This document shows, piece by piece, positions 52,518 through 60,695 of a DNA stretch of 64,000 nt. Each line of letters opens with the position of its first letter. Within the stretch, counting starts at the first letter, position 1. The notes under the pieces are model-generated. The model worked only from the letters and a program-made list of their open reading frames with translations. It was not told the DNA's origin and did no database searches. The position numbers and the translations under genes were made by a program. Source of the DNA: Planctomycetota bacterium (GTDB lineage Bacteria; Planctomycetota; Phycisphaerae; Sedimentisphaerales; Anaerohalosphaeraceae). The stretch lies in the NCBI GenBank assembly GCA_019456225.1, contig VRUI01000013.1, positions 18,580 through 82,579 of the forward strand, written 5' to 3'.

Positions 52518-52566
52518 TTACGAATTACTAATTACTAATTACGAATTGAGGATTCGGCCTATCTGC
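52518..52566 (+). repeat. Heptad array plus hairpin B before the glycosyltransferase gene
   Basis: TTACGAA, TTACTAA, TTACTAA, TTACGAA in phase at 52518-52545, then GAGGATTCGGCC and a short TCGGC/GCCGA hairpin. Confidence 0.8.
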
Positions 52567-52593
52567 CGATGCAGCTTTCATTAATAATTCGAC

Positions 52594-53652
52594 ATGAAAA
52601 AAGATACTATTGAGTTTACAGAAGAAAAGACGCTGCCGCCCTGTTGCGAAGAAGGTAAACGCGGAGTGATCGTCAATCCCGGCGCACTGGGTGACTGCAT
52701 ACTCATACTGCCGCTAGCCGAATACATGATAAAATCACTTGGTCTGTCTTCAGTCGACATCATCGGCAAAACCGACTATATCGACTTTTGCCCCGGACGG
52801 ACCTGCATAAGAAGTATTCGCGCGATCGATTCGATACAGTTCCATCGCTTCTTTGTCGACGAGAAGGATTTTTCTATCGAGGAAAAAGACCCGCTGGTTT
52901 CGGCATTGGCCGGTTACGAATGGATCGTTAGTTTTCTGGGCGAGGCAGAGACCGACTTCGAAAAAAACCTGAACTTTACGATCTACTCGACACAGTCCGC
53001 CGAAATTTCCATCCTGCCGATGTTCGGCCCCGAAGAAAACAGCAGCCACATCGCGGATTTTTATATCCGAAAATTCATACAGGAAAACGAATTCAAACCC
53101 GTCGAATACAAATTCAATCCACAGGGCACTTTGATAACCCCGGTAAACACGGATATTCAATGGGGAAGGCAGCTGATTTCGTCGGTCGGATTAAACCCCG
53201 ACGCCAAAACTGTGATCATCCAGCCCGGCAGCGGAGGTAAGCATAAATGCTGGCACCTGGACAACTATTGCAAGATCGCCGAAGAACTGGCAGACAATAA
53301 CATTCAGCCGCTGTTTCTGCTTGGCCCTGCCGAACAGGAGAGATTCTCCGATTCACAGAAGCAAAAGCTATACAACGCCGGCAAAACGATCTTTTCGCTG
53401 AACATCAAACAAGTCATGCAACTGCTGTCGGCATCGGAGGTCTATATCGGAAACGATAGCGGCATAAGCCACCTGGCCGGCGCGATCGGGAAAAAAACAG
53501 TCGCGATATTCGGACCGACAGACCCGAATGTCTACAAGCCGATAGGCCCAAAAGTCGCCGCTGTCACCGCAGAAGAGGCAAGTTTCAGCGAATATTGCGA
53601 AAATTCGCAAATTCTTGTCAAAGATGCGATTTACTCACTTGTCAATGATTGA
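52594..53652 (+). CDS. Family 9 glycosyltransferase (heptosyltransferase-like)
   Basis: 352 residues. The N-terminal motif GVIVNPGALGDCILILPLAE and the C-terminal donor-binding part VYIGNDSGISHLAGAIGKKT with AIFGPTDPNVYKP define GT9. Such enzymes add heptose or related sugars to the LPS core. It begins the lipopolysaccharide cluster. No Shine-Dalgarno sequence is visible at the ATG. Confidence 0.85.
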   Translation: MKKDTIEFTEEKTLPPCCEEGKRGVIVNPGALGDCILILPLAEYMIKSLGLSSVDIIGKTDYIDFCPGRTCIRSIRAIDSIQFHRFFVDEKDFSIEEKDPLVSALAGYEWIVSFLGEAETDFEKNLNFTIYSTQSAEISILPMFGPEENSSHIADFYIRKFIQENEFKPVEYKFNPQGTLITPVNTDIQWGRQLISSVGLNPDAKTVIIQPGSGGKHKCWHLDNYCKIAEELADNNIQPLFLLGPAEQERFSDSQKQKLYNAGKTIFSLNIKQVMQLLSASEVYIGNDSGISHLAGAIGKKTVAIFGPTDPNVYKPIGPKVAAVTAEEASFSEYCENSQILVKDAIYSLVND

Positions 53653-53676
53653 CCTGACCGGAATTTCTCCTATAAT
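53649..53676 (+). promoter_or_regulatory. Candidate promoter of lpxD
   Basis: TTGACC (53649-53654), 16-bp spacer, TATAAT (53671-53676), 48 bp before the lpxD ATG. It overlaps the end of the preceding gene. Confidence 0.6.
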
Positions 53677-53724
53677 ATTATCAAACAGACATGATAATTT
53701 TAACGGTTCATAAAAGGATTTGAG

Positions 53725-54756
53725 ATGAAACCACAAACCTTACAACAATTAGCTGACCACGTATCCGGCACTGTCATCGGCGATCCGAATATCGTTATCG
53801 AATCGGTGTCGACACTGCAAACGGCAGGCGACGGACAGATCACGTTCCTCAGTAATGTTAAATACCTAAACGACGTGAAAGATACCGGCGCGAGCGCGGT
53901 GATCATCGCACAGGAGTCCGAAGTAGAGATCAACCAGATCGTCGTACAGGATCCGTACTATGCCCTGCAGCAGATCGTGGTGCTTATACACGGATACCGG
54001 GCCAACAAACCGGTCGGCATCAGAGACAAATCAAACATCTCCGAAACCGCAACACTTGGCGATGGCTGCCACGTTCACGATTTCGTTACGATCTCCGACA
54101 ATGTCAAGGTCGGTAAAAACTGCTACTTCTACCCGGGCGTTTTCATCGGACAGGATACGACAATAGGCGACGACTGTATCTTCTATCCAAACGCCGTAGT
54201 CTTCAACGACTGCGTGATCGGCGACCGCGTGATCGTCCAGTCAAACACGTCTATCGGTGAGGACGGGTACGGCTTTTCTACCCACAATGGCGTCCACCAC
54301 AAAATCCCGCAAATCGGAAGAGTGATTCTGGAAGATGACGTTGAGATCGGAGCAAGCGCGGGCATCGAAAGAGGAACACTCGACGATACCGTAATCGGCA
54401 AAGGCACAAAGATAGGCGATATGGTAGCGATAGGACACGGCACAACAATCGGACCGCACTGTCTGCTCGTTGCCCAGGTAGGCGTTTCGGGATCGACCGA
54501 CATAGGACATCACTGCGTATTCGGCGGCCAGGTTGGGATCGCCGGCCACTTAAAGATCGGAGATTTAACGCGGGTCGGAGCAAAATCCGGAATCTCCGGC
54601 AACATGGAAGGCGGAAAGAGCTACTTAGGAACACCGGCTATCGATGCAAGCAAAGCAAAACGCTCAATGGTAATATTACAGTATCTGCCCGAAATGAAAA
54701 AAAGGATCAAAGCACTGGAAAGAAAACTGGAAAAACTTTCAGCTGGCAAGTCATAA
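53725..54756 (+). CDS. lpxD: UDP-3-O-acylglucosamine N-acyltransferase
   Basis: 343 residues. The uridine-binding N-terminal domain (QQLADHVSGTVIGDPNIVIE, ITFLSNVKYLN) is followed by a left-handed beta helix of hexapeptide repeats (VGKNCYFYPGVFIGQDTTIG, IGDRVIVQSNTSIGEDGYGF) with the catalytic His in VAIGHGTTIG and a C-terminal helical hairpin. It adds the second acyl chain in lipid A synthesis, evidence for a true LPS outer membrane. AAAAGGA precedes the ATG. Confidence 0.95.
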   Translation: MKPQTLQQLADHVSGTVIGDPNIVIESVSTLQTAGDGQITFLSNVKYLNDVKDTGASAVIIAQESEVEINQIVVQDPYYALQQIVVLIHGYRANKPVGIRDKSNISETATLGDGCHVHDFVTISDNVKVGKNCYFYPGVFIGQDTTIGDDCIFYPNAVVFNDCVIGDRVIVQSNTSIGEDGYGFSTHNGVHHKIPQIGRVILEDDVEIGASAGIERGTLDDTVIGKGTKIGDMVAIGHGTTIGPHCLLVAQVGVSGSTDIGHHCVFGGQVGIAGHLKIGDLTRVGAKSGISGNMEGGKSYLGTPAIDASKAKRSMVILQYLPEMKKRIKALERKLEKLSAGKS

Positions 54757-54759
54757 CGA

Positions 54760-55596
54760 ATGAGCAATCAACAAACAATCGGATTGATCGCAGGCCAGGG
54801 AAGATTGCCTTTCATGACTGCTTGCGGCGCAAAGAAGGCCGGCATGAAAGTCGTCTGCGTAGGGCTTGACGGCAGCGTCGACCCCGCACTAGCCGATCTC
54901 GTCGACGTATTTTTTAAAGGCGCCGTCGCACGTCCGGGCGGGTGGATGCGAAAGCTCCGCAAGCACGGCGTTACCACAACTATAATGGTAGGTGCGGTCG
55001 CCAAGACCAGGCTGTTCGACCCGTTCAAGATCATAAAAAATCTGCCCGACTGGAGAGCGATACGGATCTGGTACTGGCGGCTTAGAAAATTAGACAAACG
55101 AAACGACACAGTTCTAAACGCTATCGCCGAAGAACTGGCAAGCGGTAATCTAATCCTGGAGGATTCTACAATGTATTGCAAGGAACATCTGGCAACAGAG
55201 GGTGTAATGACAAAATGCCGGCCGCCTGCTTCGGTGGCCGAAGATATCGAATTCGGCTGGGAGATCGTCAAAAAGATCGGCGAACTTGACATCGGACAGG
55301 CCATCGTCGTCAAAGAAAAAGAGGTCATCGCCGTCGAAGCGATCGAGGGAACCGCACGAATGCTCGAACGAGCCGCCGGGCTCTGCAAAAAAGGCGGCTG
55401 GACGCTCATAAAAACCGCCAAGCCGGAACAGGACATGCGGTTCGACGTGCCATGCATCGGCCCGGACACCATCAAGAGCCTTGCAAAGAACGGCGGCAAA
55501 TGCATCGTCGTCGAAAAAGGCAAAACCATAATCATGGACAAACCACAAACACTGGAACTCGCCGACAGCCTGTCAATACCAATAGTTGGACACTAG
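54760..55596 (+). CDS. lpxI: UDP-2,3-diacylglucosamine pyrophosphatase LpxI
   Basis: 278 residues, starting three bases after lpxD. Motifs are IGLIAGQGRLPFMTACGAKK at the N-terminus, and ILEDSTMYCKEHLATEGVMT, IGQAIVVKEKEVIAVEAIEG and FDVPCIGPDTIKSLAKNGGK of the DUF1009/LpxI family. It replaces LpxH in lipid A synthesis. lpxA, lpxC and lpxB are not in the window. Confidence 0.93.
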   Translation: MSNQQTIGLIAGQGRLPFMTACGAKKAGMKVVCVGLDGSVDPALADLVDVFFKGAVARPGGWMRKLRKHGVTTTIMVGAVAKTRLFDPFKIIKNLPDWRAIRIWYWRLRKLDKRNDTVLNAIAEELASGNLILEDSTMYCKEHLATEGVMTKCRPPASVAEDIEFGWEIVKKIGELDIGQAIVVKEKEVIAVEAIEGTARMLERAAGLCKKGGWTLIKTAKPEQDMRFDVPCIGPDTIKSLAKNGGKCIVVEKGKTIIMDKPQTLELADSLSIPIVGH

Positions 55597-55659
55597 AACT
55601 AAGTCAACCAAACAAAAGCCCGAAGCGCAGGGATAAAACGTCAAACAAACAGTTAAATT

Positions 55660-56490
55660 ATGAGCCAGCCGCAGCAAAACATCTCATTCGACAAAATAAA
55701 ACTGTCCGGGTGGACTATACATCTAAACAATGCGTTTCCTGCAAAGGCATTAGAGGCACTTGTGACACGTGAGGACTTTGACGGCGTAAGAGGGCTGTTT
55801 GAAGAAGTGACGGCATCAAAATTCGCAAGGGTCTATAAAGGTACGATAGCGTTCAACGGCCAAGCCCACAAACTCTACATAAAGCAATATCTCTACCGGT
55901 CTGTGGTTGACTTCTTAAAACACATCATCCGCCCTTCCAGGGCAATGCGATCGCTAAAAGCATCCCAAATGCTAGCCGAAGAAAACCTGCAAAGCCCCGA
56001 AGTGATCGCCATGGGATACCAAAGAAAGGGTCCATTCATCGCCGGCAGTTTCCTGATCACCCGCAGCGTCGAAAATGCCCCGCCCCTGACAACCCAGATC
56101 GCCAAAGAAACCGAGCTAAAAAACAAAAGACAGTTCATCCGCCAGATTGGCGAAACAATAGGTAAAATGCACGCGGCAAACATTTCGCACGGAGACCTGA
56201 GAACCGGCAATCTACTGGTAAAAACAAAAGAGGACGGCTGGAACTTCTACTTGCTCGACAACGAAAGAACCGTAAAATACAATAAGCTGCCGGAGAAACT
56301 AAGATTCAAAAACCTGGTCCAGCTAAACATGTTGACAGACAAAAATCTAACCAACACAGACAGAATAAGATTCTACAAAACCTACCTGAAAAAAAACCAG
56401 GGGAAGATACCAAACCCCAAAGAGTTAGCTAGAAGTGTAAGCTTCAGAACAAAAGAACGCTTAAAAAACAAACAGAAACCCGAAGCGTAG
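55660..56490 (+). CDS. LPS kinase of the Kdo/WaaP family
   Basis: 276 residues with a eukaryotic-like kinase fold: the ATP Lys region KLYIKQYLYR, catalytic loop NISHGDLRTGNLLV and metal-binding LLDNERT. The match is to WaaP/KdkA enzymes, which phosphorylate LPS core sugars or Kdo. Being downstream of lpxD-lpxI fits this. Substrate choice cannot be told by eye. Confidence 0.85.
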   Translation: MSQPQQNISFDKIKLSGWTIHLNNAFPAKALEALVTREDFDGVRGLFEEVTASKFARVYKGTIAFNGQAHKLYIKQYLYRSVVDFLKHIIRPSRAMRSLKASQMLAEENLQSPEVIAMGYQRKGPFIAGSFLITRSVENAPPLTTQIAKETELKNKRQFIRQIGETIGKMHAANISHGDLRTGNLLVKTKEDGWNFYLLDNERTVKYNKLPEKLRFKNLVQLNMLTDKNLTNTDRIRFYKTYLKKNQGKIPNPKELARSVSFRTKERLKNKQKPEA

Positions 56491-56511
56491 GGATAACTTT
56501 GGCAGGACTGG

Positions 56512-57501
56512 CTAGAATTGGCTTAAAAATCTCAGGTCGTTCTCGAACAGCAGGCGGATATCGGTGATCCCGTACTTCCTCATCGCGAGCCGCTCGATAC
56601 CAAACCCGAACGCCCACCCGGTATATTTTTCGCTATCGATACCAACAGCGTCGAAAACGTTGGGGTCAACCATGCCGCAGCCGCCGACTTCCATCCATTC
56701 CTCGTTACCGTTCTTATCGATCCAAAGCAGATCGATCTCGCAGCTCGGCTCGGTGAACGGGAAAAAGCTCGGTCTAAAACGCCATTTGGTCTCGGGGCCA
56801 AAAAACGCATGAATAAACTGATCGACACTCGTCTTAAGGTCGACCATTGTAATATTCTCATCAACAACAAGTGCCTCAAGCTGATGGAACATAAACATGT
56901 GAGTCGCGTCAACTGTATCGGGACGATAAACCCGGCCAGGTGCGATAACACGGATCGGAGGTTTTTGATTCTCCATCACCCGAATCTGAATCGTAGAAGT
57001 CTGCGTGCGAAGCAAATGTGTATCGTCGATATAAAAATTATCGACCGGATCCCTCGCCGGGTGTTCTTGGGGAATATTGAGCGCGATGAAATTATGCCAC
57101 TCGTCTTCAACTTCGGGCCCGTATGCGATATTAAAACCCATCCGCCCGAAAATCTCAAGCAGTTCGCTGACAGTCTGGCTGATAACATGACTCTTGCCCG
57201 AACAAACATCAACAGCTGGAAGCGTAACATCGACAAGTGGTTTAACCTCTTTGGCACCGGTGCCAAGTTTGGCCTTGAGTTCTTCAAAAGCGGCGGTAAC
57301 TTCTTTTTTGGTTTTGTTGGCGATCTGCCCGCCCTTCCGTCGGTCGTCCTTATCAAGCTGACCGATCTGGCTGAGCATGCCCGTAACCAGACCCTTGCGG
57401 CCAAGATATTTGATCCGGAATTCTTCGAGTGCGGCAGCATCTTTAACCTCGCCAAGAGCCGCAGCAGCTTCACTGCCTATTTTCTTGAAATCATCAAGCA
57501 T
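56512..57501 (-). CDS. pheS: Phenylalanyl-tRNA synthetase alpha subunit
   Basis: 329 residues from the ATG at 57501; the frame before it lies in repeat DNA. An N-terminal coiled coil (EEFRIKYLGRKGLVTGMLSQ) leads into class II motifs: AYGPEVEDEWHNFIALNIPQ, HPARDPVDNFYI, LLRTQTSTIQIR and FGIERLAMRKYGI. It pairs with PheT, which is not in the window. It lies behind rplT on the same strand, separated by a cluster of hairpins. Confidence 0.95.
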   Translation of the reverse strand: MLDDFKKIGSEAAAALGEVKDAAALEEFRIKYLGRKGLVTGMLSQIGQLDKDDRRKGGQIANKTKKEVTAAFEELKAKLGTGAKEVKPLVDVTLPAVDVCSGKSHVISQTVSELLEIFGRMGFNIAYGPEVEDEWHNFIALNIPQEHPARDPVDNFYIDDTHLLRTQTSTIQIRVMENQKPPIRVIAPGRVYRPDTVDATHMFMFHQLEALVVDENITMVDLKTSVDQFIHAFFGPETKWRFRPSFFPFTEPSCEIDLLWIDKNGNEEWMEVGGCGMVDPNVFDAVGIDSEKYTGWAFGFGIERLAMRKYGITDIRLLFENDLRFLSQF

Positions 57502-57520
57502 AATCCACCACCAAAACGTA

Positions 57521-57600
57521 ATGTCGGCATCTTGCCGACATTTATACCGTAGTGTCGGCATCTTGCCGACATCATTTTATTCCGTGGGCTAGAAGCCCAC
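57521..57600. repeat. Three hairpins of the 21-bp family before pheS
   Basis: 57521-57541 (stem ATGTCGGC, loop ATCTT), 57553-57571 (stem TGTCGGC, loop ATCTT) and 57584-57600 (stem GTGGGCT, loop AGA). The first two are near-identical direct copies. They separate rplT from pheS. Confidence 0.85.
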
Positions 57601-57609
57601 ACTACGTTT

Positions 57610-57963
57610 CTAAAGCGCTGCTTTTGCCTTTTCGACGATCAGGTCGAAAGCGCCCGGATCTGCGATAGCGATTTCGCTGAGCATCTTACGGTTCAGTTCG
57701 ATACCGGCTTTTTTGAGTCCGTTGATGAGTTGGCTGTAACGGATTTCGCGAGCCTTGCAGGCTGCGTTAATGCGGATGATCCAGAGACCTCTGAAATCAC
57801 GTTTTTTGAGTTTGCGGCCGACGCGAGCATTAACTGCTGCACGAACGGTAGCTTCTTTGGCAAGACGCAACTGACGTCCGGTTGCTCCCCTGTAACCTTT
57901 TACTGCTTTCAGTACACGTTTTCTTGATTTGTTTCTGGCGGCGCCTTTTCTTACTCTTGGCAT
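57610..57963 (-). CDS. rplT: 50S ribosomal protein L20
   Basis: 117 residues, the usual length. Begins MPRVRKGAARNKSRKRVLKA and has GRKLKKRDFRGLWIIRINAA. It binds 23S rRNA early in assembly and in many bacteria represses its own operon. It follows rpmI by 85 bp; infC is not next to it, unlike the common infC-rpmI-rplT order. Confidence 0.97.
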   Translation of the reverse strand: MPRVRKGAARNKSRKRVLKAVKGYRGATGRQLRLAKEATVRAAVNARVGRKLKKRDFRGLWIIRINAACKAREIRYSQLINGLKKAGIELNRKMLSEIAIADPGAFDLIVEKAKAAL

Positions 57964-58048
57964 ATCAGCTTTCCTTTCTTGGTTTGATATTACAGTACGC
58001 TGCGGCAGCCGATCGAAGCCGGGAAGCGAATATACAACTTAGTCTTTA

Positions 58049-58240
58049 TTAACCAAGCTGAGCTAAAATTTTCTTACAGAGAGTTCCGGTCAGGTACGAC
58101 GGGCTAGATATACGATTGCGACGCTTAGCATTCTTAGTACGCATTAGATGACTGCCATTGCTGCGGCGACGTTTGATCTTACCGCTTGCAGTAACCTTAA
58201 TTCGCTTCGCCAAACCCTTGTGGGTTTTCATTTTTCCCAT
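58049..58240 (-). CDS. rpmI: 50S ribosomal protein L35
   Basis: 63 residues: MGKMKTHKGLAKRIKVTASG then RRSNGSHLMRTKNAKRRNRI, basic throughout. It starts a short rpmI-rplT unit with a promoter at 58289-58317. Confidence 0.96.
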   Translation of the reverse strand: MGKMKTHKGLAKRIKVTASGKIKRRRSNGSHLMRTKNAKRRNRISSPSYLTGTLCKKILAQLG

Positions 58241-58288
58241 TACAATATTCCTTCAAGTTATATTACACGATTCAAATTGTAGCCAAGT

Positions 58289-58317
58289 AATATATACACC
58301 CCGAGCCAGATAGTCAA
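58289..58317 (-). promoter_or_regulatory. Promoter of rpmI-rplT
   Basis: On the minus strand TTGACT (58317-58312), 17-bp spacer, TATATT (58294-58289), about 50 bp before the rpmI ATG. Confidence 0.75.
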
Positions 58318-58359
58318 CCAAAATTCTGATAATTTCTGCAAAAAACGCCCAATAGCACG

Positions 58360-59367
58360 CTATTTATTTTTTTTGGGCGCCTCCAGCGGGCGGATCCAGC
58401 AGAATAGAAATACAATAACCCCGATTATGACCATATAAATCCCGATATTCTGGGAAATGGTTCCCCCGCGATAAATTGCCCACCAGGCAACTTCAAACGG
58501 ATTATCATCACGGATCGTCTCCAACAAAAACCGTGTAATCCCGTAAAGAACGAACATCAGCCCAAAAGTGCATCCAGCCTTTTCTTTGCCGAATTTACGC
58601 CAAAACAGATAGAGTACTCCACTGAGAAAAAGTGCGTTTACACTAGAATAAAGCTGTGTTGGATGGACATGAAGCGCATGATACCTACCCTCCTTGCCGA
58701 CTTCATGGGCCTGCTCTTCGGTGAGAAGATGGCGAGGCTTTAGATTTGAATAATACTTGTTAAAATCTTCCGCCGGAGCCCATTCCTCACCGTTAAGCGA
58801 ATAATTACCGAAATATTCGGTCGGCAGATCGATCTGCGGCTTTTCCCTGTTGCGATCACTATCTGGAAACGCCTGACTCCAGTACGAAGGCGAGGCGTAC
58901 GGAAAACTCACCCCGCAAGCCAGATCTGTCGGTTTTCCGTAACAACACCCGTTAAGAAAACACCCGACACGCCCAAAAGCAAGCCCGATCATCAGTCCGA
59001 CAGCGAGCATATCGAAATAGCGGCGAACGCTTAACTTGCGAATATACAGGTATGAAATCACAAAAATTATCGCCAGAATCACGCCGCCGACAAATTCGAG
59101 CCCGCCCTCCCAGACAGCGAAAACTTTGAGGAAATTACCCTTAAACTGTAGTTTATAATTGTGCATCACATAGAAAATACGTGCGCCCACTACCCCGATT
59201 ATCAGTCCATATAACCCAACATTGGTGACATTATCAGGATTTTCGCCAAACCACACCGCCATCCTGCGTACCACAAACACCGCACACAGAAATCCTATAA
59301 CCATCATAAGCCCGTAGCTCTTGACAGTAATGTGAATAAACGGTAATTCAAAAAGTTCTGGTATCAT
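58360..59367 (-). CDS. lgt: Prolipoprotein diacylglyceryl transferase
   Basis: 335 residues, longer than the usual 260-290 because of a loop at about 155-230 (from YWSQAFPDSDRNREK to HALHVHPTQLY). Seven membrane segments are visible. Signature: GLAFGRVGCFLNGCCYGKP with the key Arg, HPTQLYSS and RDDNPFE. It lipidates the Cys of prolipoproteins such as the parvulin at 4166. It is the last gene of the dapL-folK-panC-panD-lgt run. Confidence 0.95.
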   Translation of the reverse strand: MIPELFELPFIHITVKSYGLMMVIGFLCAVFVVRRMAVWFGENPDNVTNVGLYGLIIGVVGARIFYVMHNYKLQFKGNFLKVFAVWEGGLEFVGGVILAIIFVISYLYIRKLSVRRYFDMLAVGLMIGLAFGRVGCFLNGCCYGKPTDLACGVSFPYASPSYWSQAFPDSDRNREKPQIDLPTEYFGNYSLNGEEWAPAEDFNKYYSNLKPRHLLTEEQAHEVGKEGRYHALHVHPTQLYSSVNALFLSGVLYLFWRKFGKEKAGCTFGLMFVLYGITRFLLETIRDDNPFEVAWWAIYRGGTISQNIGIYMVIIGVIVFLFCWIRPLEAPKKNK

Positions 59368-59411
59368 ATATAAATGCTCGCTTAGCTCCGTCTAAACTCA
59401 TTTCCCAGCAC

Positions 59412-59768
59412 TCAATCCTCTGCTGGAATCCCATTATTCGCATCCGGACAAACAATCTTCGGCTTATGCGTTGCCATCTCTTCGGGTGTATAAAACGCGA
59501 AATTCATCATAATAACGATATCGCCGGGGCTGAACATCCTCGCCGCCGCACCAAGAACGATAACATCACCGCTGCCGGCCGGTGCAGGGACGACATAAGT
59601 TTCGAGCCTTTCTCCATTTGAGACATTTGCGAGCAAAATCGCCTCGTAAGGAACTATTCCCCCCGCGTCAAGCAAATCGGTATCGATACCGATGCTGCCC
59701 GGATAATCAATTTTTGTCGCTGTCACCGTCGCACGGTGAATTTTACCCTTTAAAGCCTTGATAAACAT
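59412..59768 (-). CDS. panD: Aspartate 1-decarboxylase
   Basis: 118 residues from the ATG at 59768. KGKIHRATVTATKIDYPGSI contains the Gly24-Ser25 self-cleavage site that yields the pyruvoyl group, numbered as in E. coli; ANVSNGERLETYV and GAAARMFSPGD complete the family pattern. It makes beta-alanine for the PanC step encoded directly upstream. Confidence 0.95.
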   Translation of the reverse strand: MFIKALKGKIHRATVTATKIDYPGSIGIDTDLLDAGGIVPYEAILLANVSNGERLETYVVPAPAGSGDVIVLGAAARMFSPGDIVIMMNFAFYTPEEMATHKPKIVCPDANNGIPAED

Positions 59769-59846
59769 AAAAATCCCACAAAAAATCACTTGTCTGAATA
59801 TACTGCCCGAGATTTCAGGCGTCTACTGACTATACAATAACATCAG

Positions 59847-60695
59847 CTACTTGTTCAAGTCCACAAAAATATTGTCGATTAGCCGGGTTTTCCCAACACG
59901 CCCGGCAATGGCAACAAGCACCTGCCCTTCTACTTTCGACACATTTTCCAGCGTCTGGGTATCGACAATGCTCAGATACTCAATATCAACCCCGCCGCCG
60001 CTGATAATACTTTTCATCAGCCCGATCAGCTTTTCGCTGTCAATTTCACCGCCGGCTATCGCCCTGGCGCATACCTTAAGCGACTTCGAGATCAAAAGAG
60101 CATCCTTAAGCTCGGCGTCGGTTAGATATTTATTTCGGCTGCTAAGTGCAAGCCCGTCTTCCTGGCGAACAGTCGGACAAACCACTATCTCCAGCGGCAT
60201 ATTCAGGTCGGCGACCATCCGCTTTATTACTATCGCCTGCTGAGCGTCCTTTTGTCCAAAAAACGCCTGATCCGGGCAGACTATATTAAATAATTTAGTA
60301 CAAACCGTAGTAACCCCGCGAAAATGCCCGGCCCTGCTCGCACCGCAAAGATGGTCTGTGATCCCCTCGACATCAACCCACGTACAATTGGCCAAAGGAT
60401 ACATCTCACCGGCACTGGGGGCAAAAATCACATCGGCCCCGGCATCTTCGCAAACCTTCGCGTCCGCATCAAGATCACGCGGATATTTATCAAAATCTTC
60501 ATTCGGCCCAAACTGCGCAGGGTTGACAAAAATGCTAACAACAACAAAATCGCAATCGGCTACGGCCCGATCAATAAGCGAAACATGCCCGGCATGCAAA
60601 GCACCCATAGTAGGAACTAAACCGATTCTTTTGCCATCGGCCCGCCCAGCCGAAACCGCCGCACGAATCTCTTTAATTGTTTTTACGATTTCCAT
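59847..60695 (-). CDS. panC: Pantoate-beta-alanine ligase
   Basis: 282 residues from the ATG at 60695 with AGGA seven bases upstream; it overlaps the end of the folK fusion by 13 bases. Motifs: LVPTMGALHAGHVSLI with the HxGH nucleotide site, VSIFVNPAQFGPNEDFDKYP, FFGQKDAQQ and EDGLALSSRNKYL. It condenses pantoate and beta-alanine to pantothenate. panB is not in the window. Confidence 0.96.
   Translation of the reverse strand: MEIVKTIKEIRAAVSAGRADGKRIGLVPTMGALHAGHVSLIDRAVADCDFVVVSIFVNPAQFGPNEDFDKYPRDLDADAKVCEDAGADVIFAPSAGEMYPLANCTWVDVEGITDHLCGASRAGHFRGVTTVCTKLFNIVCPDQAFFGQKDAQQAIVIKRMVADLNMPLEIVVCPTVRQEDGLALSSRNKYLTDAELKDALLISKSLKVCARAIAGGEIDSEKLIGLMKSIISGGGVDIEYLSIVDTQTLENVSKVEGQVLVAIAGRVGKTRLIDNIFVDLNK

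Noticed and set aside
57610..58360. Missing infC expected before rpmI
   Set aside because: No initiation-factor-3 motif is found in the region; infC is probably elsewhere, which is seen in some genomes, so this is not treated as an anomaly.
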